A stretch of DNA of 64,000 nt from Shewanella sairae (lineage in GTDB: Bacteria > Pseudomonadota > Gammaproteobacteria > Enterobacterales > Shewanellaceae). The stretch covers positions 62,001 through 126,000 of the forward strand of contig NZ_JAKILT010000006.1 in the NCBI RefSeq assembly GCF_023283535.1, given 5' to 3'. The notes beneath the pieces were generated by a model. The model had not been told where the DNA came from. It was given only the letters and a program-made list of their open reading frames with translations, and ran no database searches. This document shows positions 26,961-36,151 of the stretch, one piece after another. How positions within the stretch are numbered: position 1 is the first letter of the stretch; the number at the start of each line of letters is the position of its first letter. The translations under genes were made by a program, and so were the position numbers.

Positions 26961-26992
26961 TGCCTTAACAGGCTTGTTTACACGCTGGTGGA

Positions 26993-28759
26993 TTACCAGT
27001 TAGCGACATTGTCGGCATCTAATTCGTAGCTCGCTTGCAAAATATCGCGAGCTTTAGCTAGGTCAGCGATGTAACCATCAACATCACCAGTTAGTACTGG
27101 CTCAACGCCCATTAGGTCGTGTAGCATTTCAAAGTCTGCATCACTAATACCTGGGTATTCACTAAACTGCAGACCCAATGCAAAACCTTTCATTTCAGAA
27201 TAGTGCTTAGCCAGCGTTTCATAATCGAAATCAGCGCTATCACCACCAGATGCAAGCGGCGCAAGGTCGGCCGTCACATCATTAATGTAATGCACAACCG
27301 TTGCGACAATTGCACGCTCCCAAGCATCAAGACCGTCTTTGGCATGGGCTTGAAGCTCAACCAATTGTGCATCCGTTAACGCTTGTGGAACGTTGTCGTT
27401 AATTAGCTTACGACCCGCAATGAAAGCAGTCATTGCTTGCGTTGTATAATCTGTCGCTGCTGCATTATCCGCAGTGCCTAAGTCACGCTTAGCGGCGTTA
27501 ACTGACTGACCAAAGTTATACTCACTACGCAGGTCAATTTTGCCGTCGCCATTGGTATCGTGTGAACCATTCCAGTCACTACGACCATTGCCGTCTTTAA
27601 CTTTACCTGCAATCTCTACATCGCTATATTCAAGGTAGTTAACTGCGGCACCAAAGTAGCCAAAACCTTCATCGAATTGATGCTCAAGGTTGGTGTATGG
27701 CTTGCTGGCATCACCTTTCGCAGGCCCTGTGTTATCGGTAGTTAAGCCTTTACCATCTGTATCAACACCGAAGTAATCGTCAGCCGCTTGAGAATAAGTA
27801 ATCGACATCAACAAGAACTTTTGAATCATCTGCACCAAGTCTACGCCGTTCTCATCAACGTAAACCTTAGTGATATCGTTACCTAGTACGTCTTTACGAA
27901 CATTACCATTAATCTTTTCAACGGCATTGTCAGCTAAGCGATCAAACAAATCTGCAAGTAAGTCTGTTGGCGTTGTTGAGCCCGTTGCGCCCCAACCCGC
28001 AAATGCACCATTGTTCCAATCTTTATGCTGACCGCCAGTATCGTTACCTGCAACTTTGCCGAGTAAGCTCTTATAACCAGTGATATCTGACAGCAAACCA
28101 TCTTTAGAGTTGTCGATAAAGGTAATGGCGATATCGTCGTACTCAGTTTCTTCATCTGGATTGTAGAAGTAGTTAAGCTGCGCAAGTACTGCCGCTTTAT
28201 CAGCAAACTTGTTTGCGTCGATGTCATCGTCTAACTGATTTTTAATGTAGTTATTTAGCTCAGCAATCAAAATGTGACGACCATTCTGGCCGGTATAAGA
28301 CACGCTAGACTCACCATCAAGCAACTTGCTATCAAATGCGTAACGGTCCATTACATCGTTAACGGTAATAGTGACGGCTTTAGTGAAGCTTGATTCATTA
28401 TTGTCAGTTACGGTGAGGTCTACCTCGATTTCTAATGCATCACCACTATCGGCATCGAGTACCACACCATCTGCAAGCTGCAGTGTATTGCCGACAACAA
28501 CAAACTGGTCACCGGTTACAGTAAATGTATGCGTATCGCCGCTATCGGCATCAACAGCTGATAATGTACCAACGACTGCGCTAGCCGTGTTTTCATCAAC
28601 GGTGGTATCAGATAGCACGATATCTGTTGGCGTATTATTAACTGGAGCAGGATCTGGAGTCGGAGCCGGTGAGCTATCAGAGTCTGAACCGCCACAAGCC
28701 GTCAACAGACCCATTGAAAGTGCTATTGTCGTTGCCAAAATCGATTTTTTCAGTTGCAT
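26993..28759 (-). CDS. DUF4856 lipoprotein with cadherin-like N-terminal domain
   Basis: 588 residues. Lipobox LLTACGG (Cys22), a Pro/Thr/Asp-rich linker (about 27-45), a cadherin-like or VCBS-like beta domain (about 46-136, NTPTDIVLSDTTVDEN and AVDADSGDTHTFTV), then a large helical domain (about 140-588, starting RYAFDSKLL) that I assign to DUF4856. Surface-exposed lipoprotein. The helical domain is imelysin-like in composition and the gene heads an imelysin/TonB-receptor unit, so it probably helps capture the ligand of the receptor at 23409. No catalytic residues can be named. Asp-rich surface is in keeping with metal or cation binding. Confidence 0.82.
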   Translation of the reverse strand: MQLKKSILATTIALSMGLLTACGGSDSDSSPAPTPDPAPVNNTPTDIVLSDTTVDENTASAVVGTLSAVDADSGDTHTFTVTGDQFVVVGNTLQLADGVVLDADSGDALEIEVDLTVTDNNESSFTKAVTITVNDVMDRYAFDSKLLDGESSVSYTGQNGRHILIAELNNYIKNQLDDDIDANKFADKAAVLAQLNYFYNPDEETEYDDIAITFIDNSKDGLLSDITGYKSLLGKVAGNDTGGQHKDWNNGAFAGWGATGSTTPTDLLADLFDRLADNAVEKINGNVRKDVLGNDITKVYVDENGVDLVQMIQKFLLMSITYSQAADDYFGVDTDGKGLTTDNTGPAKGDASKPYTNLEHQFDEGFGYFGAAVNYLEYSDVEIAGKVKDGNGRSDWNGSHDTNGDGKIDLRSEYNFGQSVNAAKRDLGTADNAAATDYTTQAMTAFIAGRKLINDNVPQALTDAQLVELQAHAKDGLDAWERAIVATVVHYINDVTADLAPLASGGDSADFDYETLAKHYSEMKGFALGLQFSEYPGISDADFEMLHDLMGVEPVLTGDVDGYIADLAKARDILQASYELDADNVANW

Positions 28760-29318
28760 ACAAGTACCTTAAATATTGCTAAATGCTTAGCGACTATAAA
28801 TGTGAACAATTGTGATTTACATTTATGCTACACGAATACAAATAATAATACATCCCATTTACACAATAATTACTCTGCATCTCGTAGATGCCACTCATTT
28901 AAATGTAAAGGCGAAAACAGGCCATCAACAAAATGAGCCATATTTATCTAGCTTTATCGGCTGCTGAATTAGCAATAATTGAATCAGGCACGCTTGCCAT
29001 TGAATATTCACCAATTAACAAGGCTGTTTGTTAGGAGAAGGGACACTTACCTGCTGGGGATTAAATAACGTAAATAATCTGTAAATCCACTTCAGATATT
29101 GATTTATATACTAAAAAAAACTAATAGAATGCCAATTTACTGATATTTTTAAACGACACGTGGATTCTATTATTTACGGCTAAAAATGTGTCAAGTGTAT
29201 CGGTCAAAAATTTACATTAACTTAAAGCGAGCTGTATAAAAAATTGCTATTACCGCCAGTAAAAACAATGCTAAATTGACGTCAACATTTGCTTTATTAG
29301 CCACAGAGTCGTTGATGT
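28760..29318. promoter_or_regulatory. divergent AT-rich promoter region of the DUF4856/imelysin/receptor operon
   Basis: 559 bases between divergent lipoprotein genes. A dyad with arms AAATGTGAA and TTTACATTT (27 bp overall, 28798-28824, one mismatch in the outer nine) lies about 40 bases ahead of the leftward operon, where an operator would be expected. Nearby AAATAATAATA and CAATAATTA strings are only weakly Fur-like; no convincing Fur box. Confidence 0.45.
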
Positions 29319-30074
29319 ATGAATACTAAATTCAAAATAATAACTGTCAGCTTGTTATGCCTTAATATCAGTGGCTGTGAATATATTGATAATATATTGC
29401 ATCCCGACGACGATAATGATGAAGTGATTGTTGATGACAATTTCAGAAGTGCGGCACAGCAATTAGGTTTATCTGACCCCATTATTACCCAATTGTGCAC
29501 GGCAACTGAGCAGATCAGTGTTAAATGTATCAGCAAACTCAATGATGAGACCAACCAGCAGGAAGTAAGAGTAGAGTACGCTTACAATAATGTGATTAAT
29601 AAAAATGATTACGCCAAAAGCACCGCAGCAACCAGAGTCATCCTTAATCTACCAGCAGATAGTGCAACAGCCAGCTTAGTGTTTGAAAACAGCCGTGACT
29701 TTGAGTTCAATGATGGTTACCAGTACACTTGGGAAGAACCATCTAATTTTGCTGTAGCGACCTTAATCAACAATCAAAATGAAGTAATAGCTAATCTGAC
29801 TAATAACTCGATGACTACTCGAGTGTCAGACTCAAAACTATCTACAACTTCAACAGCATCTATCAGTAATGCCGATTACTCTTTAACCGAGTCACAAGAC
29901 TTAGTGAATGGTGCCAGTACAATATTCTTCCCAGAGTTAATCGTTAATGTGACTAGCGGCTCTAGCACTTTACCTATCGATGCATCATTTGAGGTATTTA
30001 CCACAGGTCACAGTGCAATTTTGTCTCACTATTCGATTACGCTTGCAACCGCGATTGAGCAAAGTTGGTTCTAA
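29319..30074 (+). CDS. hypothetical lipoprotein
   Basis: 251 residues with a clear lipobox (LNISGC, Cys20) followed by an acidic run (HPDDDNDEVIVDD), then a Ser/Thr/Asn-rich beta-type domain with two Cys (CTATEQISVKC) that may pair. No family recognised. Divergent from the DUF4856 lipoprotein operon across a 559-base AT-rich spacer. Export to the outer membrane is likely because the residue after Cys is Glu, not Asp. Function unknown. Confidence 0.7.
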   Translation: MNTKFKIITVSLLCLNISGCEYIDNILHPDDDNDEVIVDDNFRSAAQQLGLSDPIITQLCTATEQISVKCISKLNDETNQQEVRVEYAYNNVINKNDYAKSTAATRVILNLPADSATASLVFENSRDFEFNDGYQYTWEEPSNFAVATLINNQNEVIANLTNNSMTTRVSDSKLSTTSTASISNADYSLTESQDLVNGASTIFFPELIVNVTSGSSTLPIDASFEVFTTGHSAILSHYSITLATAIEQSWF

Positions 30075-30145
30075 ATAGGGCTGCAATAGAAGACTTTTAT
30101 ACTCTTAGAGGCTAGGTACTGGATACTTGCGATTGGAAGCTTTAG

Positions 30146-30559
30146 ATGAAAATAACCGTCACGGATGATAACAACACTGCAAACGTTAATGCCCTAATTG
30201 CTGGGGTGCGTCAGTTCAATGTTGAGCATATGGGAGCAGAAACCTCTCAGCCACTTTCTGTGATCGCCCATGACGCAAGCGGAAAGTTAATCGCTGGTGT
30301 AGCCGGATGCACCATCTATGACAACTTTTTGATTAATGTTTTGTGGGTTGAACAGCAGCAAAGAGGCTCAGGTCTTGGTCGGGAGCTAATGCTTCGCGCC
30401 GAAGCGGAAGCTAAAAAGCGCGGCTGCATCATGGCGCAAGTCGATACCTTGTCTTTTCAAGCACCGCTGTTTTATCAAAAACTCGGTTTTGAGATTATTG
30501 GAACTGTGCCAGCGACCAACAAAAGTCCTACGCGTTATTTTTTATTGAAAAAGTATTAA
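30146..30559 (+). CDS. GNAT-family N-acetyltransferase
   Basis: 137 residues, a complete single GNAT domain. Motif A, which binds the acetyl-CoA pyrophosphate, reads VEQQQRGSGLGRELMLRAEAEAKKRG (R/Q-x-x-G-x-G/A at about residues 70-75), and motif B follows as AQVDTLSFQAPLFYQKLGFEIIG. Such enzymes acetylate amines of small molecules or proteins; the acceptor cannot be told. Alone, 71 bases after a lipoprotein gene, no strong Shine-Dalgarno visible. Confidence 0.85.
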   Translation: MKITVTDDNNTANVNALIAGVRQFNVEHMGAETSQPLSVIAHDASGKLIAGVAGCTIYDNFLINVLWVEQQQRGSGLGRELMLRAEAEAKKRGCIMAQVDTLSFQAPLFYQKLGFEIIGTVPATNKSPTRYFLLKKY

Positions 30560-30574
30560 AAGTTTCCAAAGAAG

Positions 30575-30762
30575 ATTCTAGGTTCTAAGTTCTAGCCCTT
30601 CTTTTAATGTAGGTTGGCATTTATGCCGTCAACGCTAGCACATAAATCGTAAGGCTGATGGGCTAAAGCCCAACCTACATTAGAAACACCATACACTCCT
30701 TTAACTGTATAGCAGGACGAAGTCCGCTCTAGCCGCGAAGCGTTCTAAGTTCTAAGTTCTAA
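30575..30762. repeat. inverted-repeat element flanked by TTCTAAG direct repeats
   Basis: A 76-bp element at 30606-30681 has 12-bp terminal inverted repeats AATGTAGGTTGG / CCAACCTACATT and an internal GGGCTAAAGCCC palindrome. On both sides lie tandem copies of a 7-bp unit: GGTTCTAAGTTCTAG at about 30581-30595 and GTTCTAAGTTCTAAGTTCTAA at about 30742-30762. A second short palindromic stretch (GGACGAAGTCC, 30714-30724) sits between them. Looks like a small palindromic intergenic repeat of the REP/MITE kind. Confidence 0.6.
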
Positions 30763-30906
30763 ACAATCAAAACTATATCCGTTAAGTCAAACCACTACTC
30801 TGCTCACAAATTAAACATTTCATTTTACAACCACAACTTCCTGTCTCGCCAAAAATCTGATTTAGGCGTAGACTTGCCGCCCTTTCAATTTTGGATGTTC
30901 GATGCA

Positions 30907-32082
30907 ATGAAACAGCGCCTTGTCACTTGGGCTCCGGTATGGTTATTAGCACTTACCGCCTTTGTTTTTGTTTCTACAGAGTTTGTACCTGTGGGCATTT
31001 TAGCTGCGCTTGGGCAGAGCTTTAATATGAGCGCTGTGGCCGTTGGGCCAATGCTTACCGTTTATGCCGCAGTTGTTGCACTGGCGTCCTTACCTGCTGT
31101 GCTGCTATTTGCCCGTTTTGAACGTAAAAAACTGCTGCTAGGCTTAATGTCAGTATTTATTATTAGCCATGGCATCTGTGTGTGGGCACCTAGCTACGAC
31201 ATCTTGCTATCTGGCCGTGTTGGGATTGCCCTTACCCATGCACTTTTCTGGGCGATAGCCCCTGCCCTAGTGGTACGCCTAGCACCTGAAGGTCAGGGAG
31301 CAAAAGCGTTAAGCATCTTTGCCACAGGCTGTGTACTGGCTTTGGTGTTAGGTATTCCCTTAGGTCGAGTCATAGGCCAATTAGTTGGCTGGCGTAGTAT
31401 TTTTGGCTTAATCGCAGTGCTTACACTGATTATGATGTTATTGCTGTGGCGTGGATTACCGAACTTACCTGCTACTCATGGTGGCAGTTGGCGTAGCTTG
31501 CCTGCATTGGCCCGTAATAAAGCCTTACTCTGGCTGTACGTATTAACCATGGTTTTAGTGACTGCGCATTACAGCGTGTACACCTATTTAGAGCCACTAT
31601 TGCAAGAATATTTCGGTTATACCGCCAATATTACCACCATCATTTTATTAGTATTTGGTGCTGCAGGATTGATAGGTAGCGCACTCTTTAGCCGCTATCA
31701 AGGTAAATACGCGCAACAACTTTTAATGCTAGCTATCGCGATTATGGGCAGTTGCATGGCGATTTTGCCCTTTATCGCAAGTCATCTTTGGTTGCTGCTA
31801 CCGCTGTGCATCTTGTGGGGCACAGGCATGATGCTGATGTGTTTATCGCTGCAATCTAAAGGTCTAAAGCTAGCGCCAGATGCAACCGATGTTGCCATGG
31901 CAATTTACTCCGGTTTATTTAATGTGGGCATAGGCAGCGGCGCACTGCTTGGCAGTATTGTCGCAGCAAAATATGGCGTAATTCAAAACGGTAACTGGGC
32001 AGCGCTACTTATCGTTATCGCTATTTTACCGTTGCTTTGCTTACTTAAAGCACGACGTGCCGAGCTTGTAAAAGCACACTAA
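30907..32082 (+). CDS. MFS transporter, SotB/AraJ-like (DHA1 family)
   Basis: About 391 residues with twelve membrane helices. The first helix carries FVSTEFVPVGILAALGQSF, typical of sugar-efflux/arabinose-type exporters (SotB, AraJ) of the DHA1 family, and the loop 2-3 motif reads LLFARFERKKLLLG. Predicted H+-coupled exporter of sugars or small drugs. The frame is open from a TTG at 30874 and an ATG at 30895; I take the ATG giving MKQRLVTWAPVW because it puts charged residues directly before helix 1, though the Shine-Dalgarno is poor for each. Followed by a strong terminator shared with the GST gene. Confidence 0.85.
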   Translation: MKQRLVTWAPVWLLALTAFVFVSTEFVPVGILAALGQSFNMSAVAVGPMLTVYAAVVALASLPAVLLFARFERKKLLLGLMSVFIISHGICVWAPSYDILLSGRVGIALTHALFWAIAPALVVRLAPEGQGAKALSIFATGCVLALVLGIPLGRVIGQLVGWRSIFGLIAVLTLIMMLLLWRGLPNLPATHGGSWRSLPALARNKALLWLYVLTMVLVTAHYSVYTYLEPLLQEYFGYTANITTIILLVFGAAGLIGSALFSRYQGKYAQQLLMLAIAIMGSCMAILPFIASHLWLLLPLCILWGTGMMLMCLSLQSKGLKLAPDATDVAMAIYSGLFNVGIGSGALLGSIVAAKYGVIQNGNWAALLIVIAILPLLCLLKARRAELVKAH

Positions 32083-32110
32083 TAAACAAGTCTCTAAACC
32101 CGAAAAACAA

Positions 32111-32143
32111 TAAAGGCGATACTCATAAGAGCATCGCCTTTTT
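32111..32143. terminator. bidirectional terminator between MFS and GST genes
   Basis: Stem AAAGGCGAT/ATCGCCTTT extended internally by CTC/GAG, with T5 on the plus side and an A run on the other. Serves the convergent genes. Confidence 0.88.
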
Positions 32144-32153
32144 GATAAAACCT

Positions 32154-32858
32154 TTAGCCGCAGCACGAACTTGATGCGTAACCATTTGATGATGCCACGG
32201 CTTCAGTACCGTCCATTAAGCTGGCTAAATAAGTATTCTTTAGGTAAAAATTGCTGAAGGTCTGCACAAAATCAGTTGGTACCGTTTTATCTGTAAGGCC
32301 TGATTCAATCAGTGCAGCTTGCCATTTTTGCACCTTAGGGAAACCAGCCAACATATCAAAACCTGAGCAGCTATGGATCACCGCTGCGCGATGCAACAAT
32401 GGCAGCCAAGCAATATCCACATTAGAGATATAATCTCCCTTAAAGAAAGCGCTTCCCCCTAGCTTGTTTTCAGCTTTAGCAAAGGCTTTGGCCAAGTTGG
32501 CTAGTCGAGTTTCAAATGTCTGTTGGTCTTTACTGCCCATGGTGCCGCATTGTGGCATGTAGTGTTTACTTGCTTGATATGACCACGCGCGCTCTAAGGC
32601 TTTTTGCTCAGCAGAAAGCTGTTCAATCGGGGCATATTTATCATCTAAGTACTCAACAATGGCGTCAGACTCAAACAGTACTGTTTTATCTTCAGTTATT
32701 AACACTGGTACTTGACCATTGGGTGCAATATCTAAAAACCACTGTGGTTTATTGCTGAGTTCAATGTATTCGATTTCAAATGGGATATTTTTCATTATTA
32801 GCGCCCCCATAACACGTTGTACAAAAGGGCAGTTTTTAAAGCTAATTAGTTTGATCAT
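32154..32858 (-). CDS. glutathione S-transferase family protein
   Basis: 234 residues. N-terminal thioredoxin fold with the redox-type active-site stretch KNCPFVQR (Cys10) and the glutathione-binding NGQVPVL cis-Pro and ESDAIVEYL motifs, then an all-helical C-terminal domain. A Cys at the active position suggests an omega/beta-like GST acting in thiol transfer or dehalogenation rather than classical conjugation. The tail ends SSCCG, with vicinal cysteines. Single gene, convergent with the MFS gene. Confidence 0.9.
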   Translation of the reverse strand: MIKLISFKNCPFVQRVMGALIMKNIPFEIEYIELSNKPQWFLDIAPNGQVPVLITEDKTVLFESDAIVEYLDDKYAPIEQLSAEQKALERAWSYQASKHYMPQCGTMGSKDQQTFETRLANLAKAFAKAENKLGGSAFFKGDYISNVDIAWLPLLHRAAVIHSCSGFDMLAGFPKVQKWQAALIESGLTDKTVPTDFVQTFSNFYLKNTYLASLMDGTEAVASSNGYASSSCCG

Positions 32859-33473
32859 CTAGGCTCTCCGAATGAGTCATCTGTTATTGATTACCCCCTT
32901 AAGACGAGCCGCTTTCTAAAAAGACGAAAGAAAATTGAAAAACCTATTCTAAAGCCGATTTCAACGCCATCACTACCGCCATCAGATTGGCAAGTCTAGA
33001 ACATGCCAGCATAATATTTAAAGCCTCTCCGCCTCGATTAATCATCAATTTTGACGCTACAAAAAACCACAATTTTAGAATTAATTTCAGTTTAAGCATA
33101 ACTACTTACACTGCATTAACAACAAATTGACAGCGCTGTCACTTTGACGTATATCTAGCCAATATTACATTTGTGTTAAAAGACGGAAGCTTTTAATAAG
33201 CGCGTCACCGGCATTTAGATTAACCCCATTCACATCAATGGATAATCAATGTTAACTCCGCTCAATAGATAGCGGTAACCATCGGTGAAGCAAGGAGCAG
33301 CCTATTCATATGAAGGCTCAATAAAATGAGCAATCATATTAGTAGGCTTACCACTTACAAGAGCTGACTCTATTAGCGGGCTAATAAACAAACGCTAGCG
33401 AAATCGATTACATCAAAACAGCTAGCAGTAAAACCCATTAGCCAATAGTCAATTTCTGAATTTAGGAGTGGAA
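32859..33473. other. long leader/intergenic region upstream of hexosaminidase
   Basis: About 615 bases without a gene. It contains the LacI-type palindrome at 33128-33141 and presumably promoters for both the leftward GST gene and the rightward hexosaminidase gene. Nothing else recognised. Confidence 0.5.
33128..33141. promoter_or_regulatory. LacI-family operator, probable NagR site
   Basis: TGACAGCGCTGTCA, a perfect 14-bp palindrome with central CG, as bound by LacI-family repressors. Its place ahead of a beta-N-acetylhexosaminidase gene fits the GlcNAc/chitin regulator NagR of Shewanella. The regulator gene itself is not in the window. Confidence 0.65.
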
Positions 33474-36047
33474 GTGAATATTTTAAAAGGATTGCTACCT
33501 TTAACGGTTGCACTATCGAGCCTAAACGCATCGGCAGATTTTAGCCAAGCGGAGCTAAACGAGTTCGCAGATAAAACGAGCTGGTCATGGCAAGTCGTCG
33601 ATAACTACCACAATGGTGATAAGTCGCATCTTGCCAATATCGAGCTAATTAACCAGTCTAATGTTGATTTACCTTCGGGGACTGCCGACTGGGTGATCTA
33701 TACCAATGTTATTCGCCCGATTCTAACCAAAGAGTCTCAAGGTTTAGCTTTTCAATTTGTCCAAGGCGACCTTTATAAAATCACGCCAACAGCAAACTTC
33801 AAAGGCCTAAAAGCGGGTGAAAAACTTACCATAGCGTTTGAAGGCGAGAGCTGGGCATCTTCTTATAGTGACTTTATGCCTAGAAGCTTTATCACCCAAA
33901 ACTCACTTACTCCTGCGGTTTTTAGCTCAACCGATACCGAAGATAGCAGCCAATATATCAAGCCACTGGATAAACCTGAGCAATACCAGCGTTATAGCAG
34001 CCCTAAAGATCACTGGCAAAAGCCCACCAGCGCATGGCGTTATGATCGTTACAGTCCAACTCAAGAGTTTGCACTAACTGAAGAAGCGGCCAAACGAGTT
34101 ATCATCCCCACACCAAACCAGGTTAAGTATCGCAGTTCAAGCACACAGTTAACTGCAGACTGGCAGATCTCCTATCAAGGAAGTCTTAAGTCAGAAGCAA
34201 ACTTGCTGGGAGATACCTTAGATAGCAAGTTAAATGGCTCGCTAAAGGTCACACCAAACAACTTACCAGCCCAAAATAAAAAACTGATTTCATTGTCGAT
34301 TTATGACGGCGATGAAGATTGGACAGCAGAAAGCTACAGCTTAGAAATTGACAAAAACCACATTGAAATTGTCGGCGCAGATAATGCTGGCGTATTTTAC
34401 GCCATCCAAAGTTTATTGAGCTTGACACCAAGCGGCAGCCAAAGCCAAATAGAACTGCCTCGCCTAAGCGCCAATGACGCGCCGCAATATGCATGGCGTG
34501 GCTTTATGTACGATATGAGCCGTAACTTTCATGGCGTAGAGATCACTAAAAAACTTATCGACCAAATGGCGCACTATAAGCTCAACAAGCTACACCTGCA
34601 CTTAACCGAAGATGAGTCTTGGCGAATAGAGATTGAAGGACTACCAGAACTAACGGACTTAGGTAGCCAACGCTGTTTTGATTTATCAGAAACAGAATGT
34701 ATGTTGCCAACACGCGGTTCTGGACCTTTTAAAACGTCACAAACCAATGGTTTTTATAGCAAACAAGAGTTTGTCGATATTCTAAAATACGCCAAAGAGC
34801 GTCATATTGAAGTGATCCCAGAGATTGATATGCCGGGCCATGCTCGCGCTGCAATTAAAGCGATGGAGCTTAGACACGATAAATTACTAAAGTCTGGCGA
34901 TGAAGCTGCGGCTAACGCTTATTTGCTATCAGATCCTCTCGATAAGTCTGTGTACTCAACGATGCAATACTTTACCGACAACTCCATCAATGTGTGTATG
35001 GATTCAACCTATAACTTTGTTGATAAAGTCGCTTATGAGCTCCAACAAATGTACCGCGAGGCAGGCTTAAAGCTTGATAATGTGCATATAGGTGGCGATG
35101 AAGTGGGGGTCGGCTCTTGGACTGCTTCGCCAATTTGTAATGAGCTTTACCAAACTGCTGGCAGTGGAGTAAAAGGCCCGGCAGATCTAAAAGCCTATTT
35201 CACCCGCCGCGCAGCAGAAGTCTTAGCAGCACGTGGACTGAATATTTCCGCATGGGAAGATGGCATTATGTACGACAGAATAACGCCGTTCCCTATCGAG
35301 CAGTTTCCCAACGATAAAGTCTTTGTACACGCGTGGGACAATATCTGGGAATGGGGCGTATCAGATCGTGCATACCGACTCGCCAATGAAGGCTACCATT
35401 CGATTCTTTCAATGGGCACACATCTATACTTTGACCATCCACAAGAGCCGGATCCAGCTGAACGTGGACTCTACTGGGCAGCGCGCTATACCGATGTCGA
35501 AAAGGTGTTTAATTTTATCCCTGAAGATGTCTACGCCAATGCTGATTTCACCCGCTCAGGCGAGCCAATTGCTAACCTAGAAGATCTGGTTGGTCGCGCT
35601 TTACCACAACTTAATAAGCCTGAGAATATTGCCGGTATCCAAGGCCAAGTCTGGAGCGAAACGATCCGCACACCTGAGCAGCTAGGAGAGATGGTGTTCC
35701 CACGAATAATCGCTTTAGCTGAGCGCGCATGGCATAAAAATACCGTGCCTGCTAACGAGCAACAACAAAAAGCGCGTCAGTGGGCTGAGTTTGCCAGTGT
35801 GTTAGCGCAAAAGGAATATCCAAAACTTGCAGAAGCGGGGATCAGCTTTTATCTGCCCATTCCTGGCGCTAAGCGCATTGACAATCAGGTGCACATCATT
35901 AGTCAATTGCCAGGCTTAACCATTGAGTACAGCCTAGATAACGGCACCAGTTGGCAGGAATATCGCGAGCCAGTACAGCAATCAGGAGCCATGCAAGTAC
36001 GTTCTCGCTCTGGCGAACACACTAGCCGCGTCGGTTATTTTGAATAG
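33474..36047 (+). CDS. secreted beta-N-acetylhexosaminidase (GH20)
   Basis: 857 residues. Signal peptide MNILKGLLPLTVALSSLNASA; N-terminal carbohydrate-binding domain (CHB_HEX, about 25-170); GH20b domain; GH20 barrel from about 330 with YDMSRNFH, HLHLTEDESWRIEI, IPEIDMPGHARAAI and the catalytic Asp-Glu in HIGGDEVG; C-terminal immunoglobulin-like domain ending SRVGYFE. It removes terminal GlcNAc (or GalNAc) from chitooligosaccharides in the periplasm or outside. I start at the GTG at 33474 because AGGAG (33464-33468) is five bases upstream; the GTG at 33468 overlaps that ribosome site. Probably controlled by GlcNAc through the upstream LacI-type operator. Confidence 0.95.
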   Translation: MNILKGLLPLTVALSSLNASADFSQAELNEFADKTSWSWQVVDNYHNGDKSHLANIELINQSNVDLPSGTADWVIYTNVIRPILTKESQGLAFQFVQGDLYKITPTANFKGLKAGEKLTIAFEGESWASSYSDFMPRSFITQNSLTPAVFSSTDTEDSSQYIKPLDKPEQYQRYSSPKDHWQKPTSAWRYDRYSPTQEFALTEEAAKRVIIPTPNQVKYRSSSTQLTADWQISYQGSLKSEANLLGDTLDSKLNGSLKVTPNNLPAQNKKLISLSIYDGDEDWTAESYSLEIDKNHIEIVGADNAGVFYAIQSLLSLTPSGSQSQIELPRLSANDAPQYAWRGFMYDMSRNFHGVEITKKLIDQMAHYKLNKLHLHLTEDESWRIEIEGLPELTDLGSQRCFDLSETECMLPTRGSGPFKTSQTNGFYSKQEFVDILKYAKERHIEVIPEIDMPGHARAAIKAMELRHDKLLKSGDEAAANAYLLSDPLDKSVYSTMQYFTDNSINVCMDSTYNFVDKVAYELQQMYREAGLKLDNVHIGGDEVGVGSWTASPICNELYQTAGSGVKGPADLKAYFTRRAAEVLAARGLNISAWEDGIMYDRITPFPIEQFPNDKVFVHAWDNIWEWGVSDRAYRLANEGYHSILSMGTHLYFDHPQEPDPAERGLYWAARYTDVEKVFNFIPEDVYANADFTRSGEPIANLEDLVGRALPQLNKPENIAGIQGQVWSETIRTPEQLGEMVFPRIIALAERAWHKNTVPANEQQQKARQWAEFASVLAQKEYPKLAEAGISFYLPIPGAKRIDNQVHIISQLPGLTIEYSLDNGTSWQEYREPVQQSGAMQVRSRSGEHTSRVGYFE

Positions 36048-36081
36048 CTAAAAAGCCAGTTACTTTAAATAGCGAGCTAAC

Positions 36082-36114
36082 AAAAAAGCAGCCAACTGAT
36101 TGGCTGCTTTTTTA
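36082..36114. terminator. bidirectional terminator between hexosaminidase and mrcB
   Basis: Perfect 14-bp stem AAAAAAGCAGCCAA/TTGGCTGCTTTTTT with a CTGA loop between convergent genes. Confidence 0.93.
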
Positions 36115-36151
36115 TATCTTCAAGTTAGTAGCTTTACACTTGTATTAACTC

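Noticed and set aside
28840..28880. Fur box ahead of the DUF4856/imelysin/receptor operon
   Set aside because: AT-rich strings share only scattered positions with the Fur consensus.
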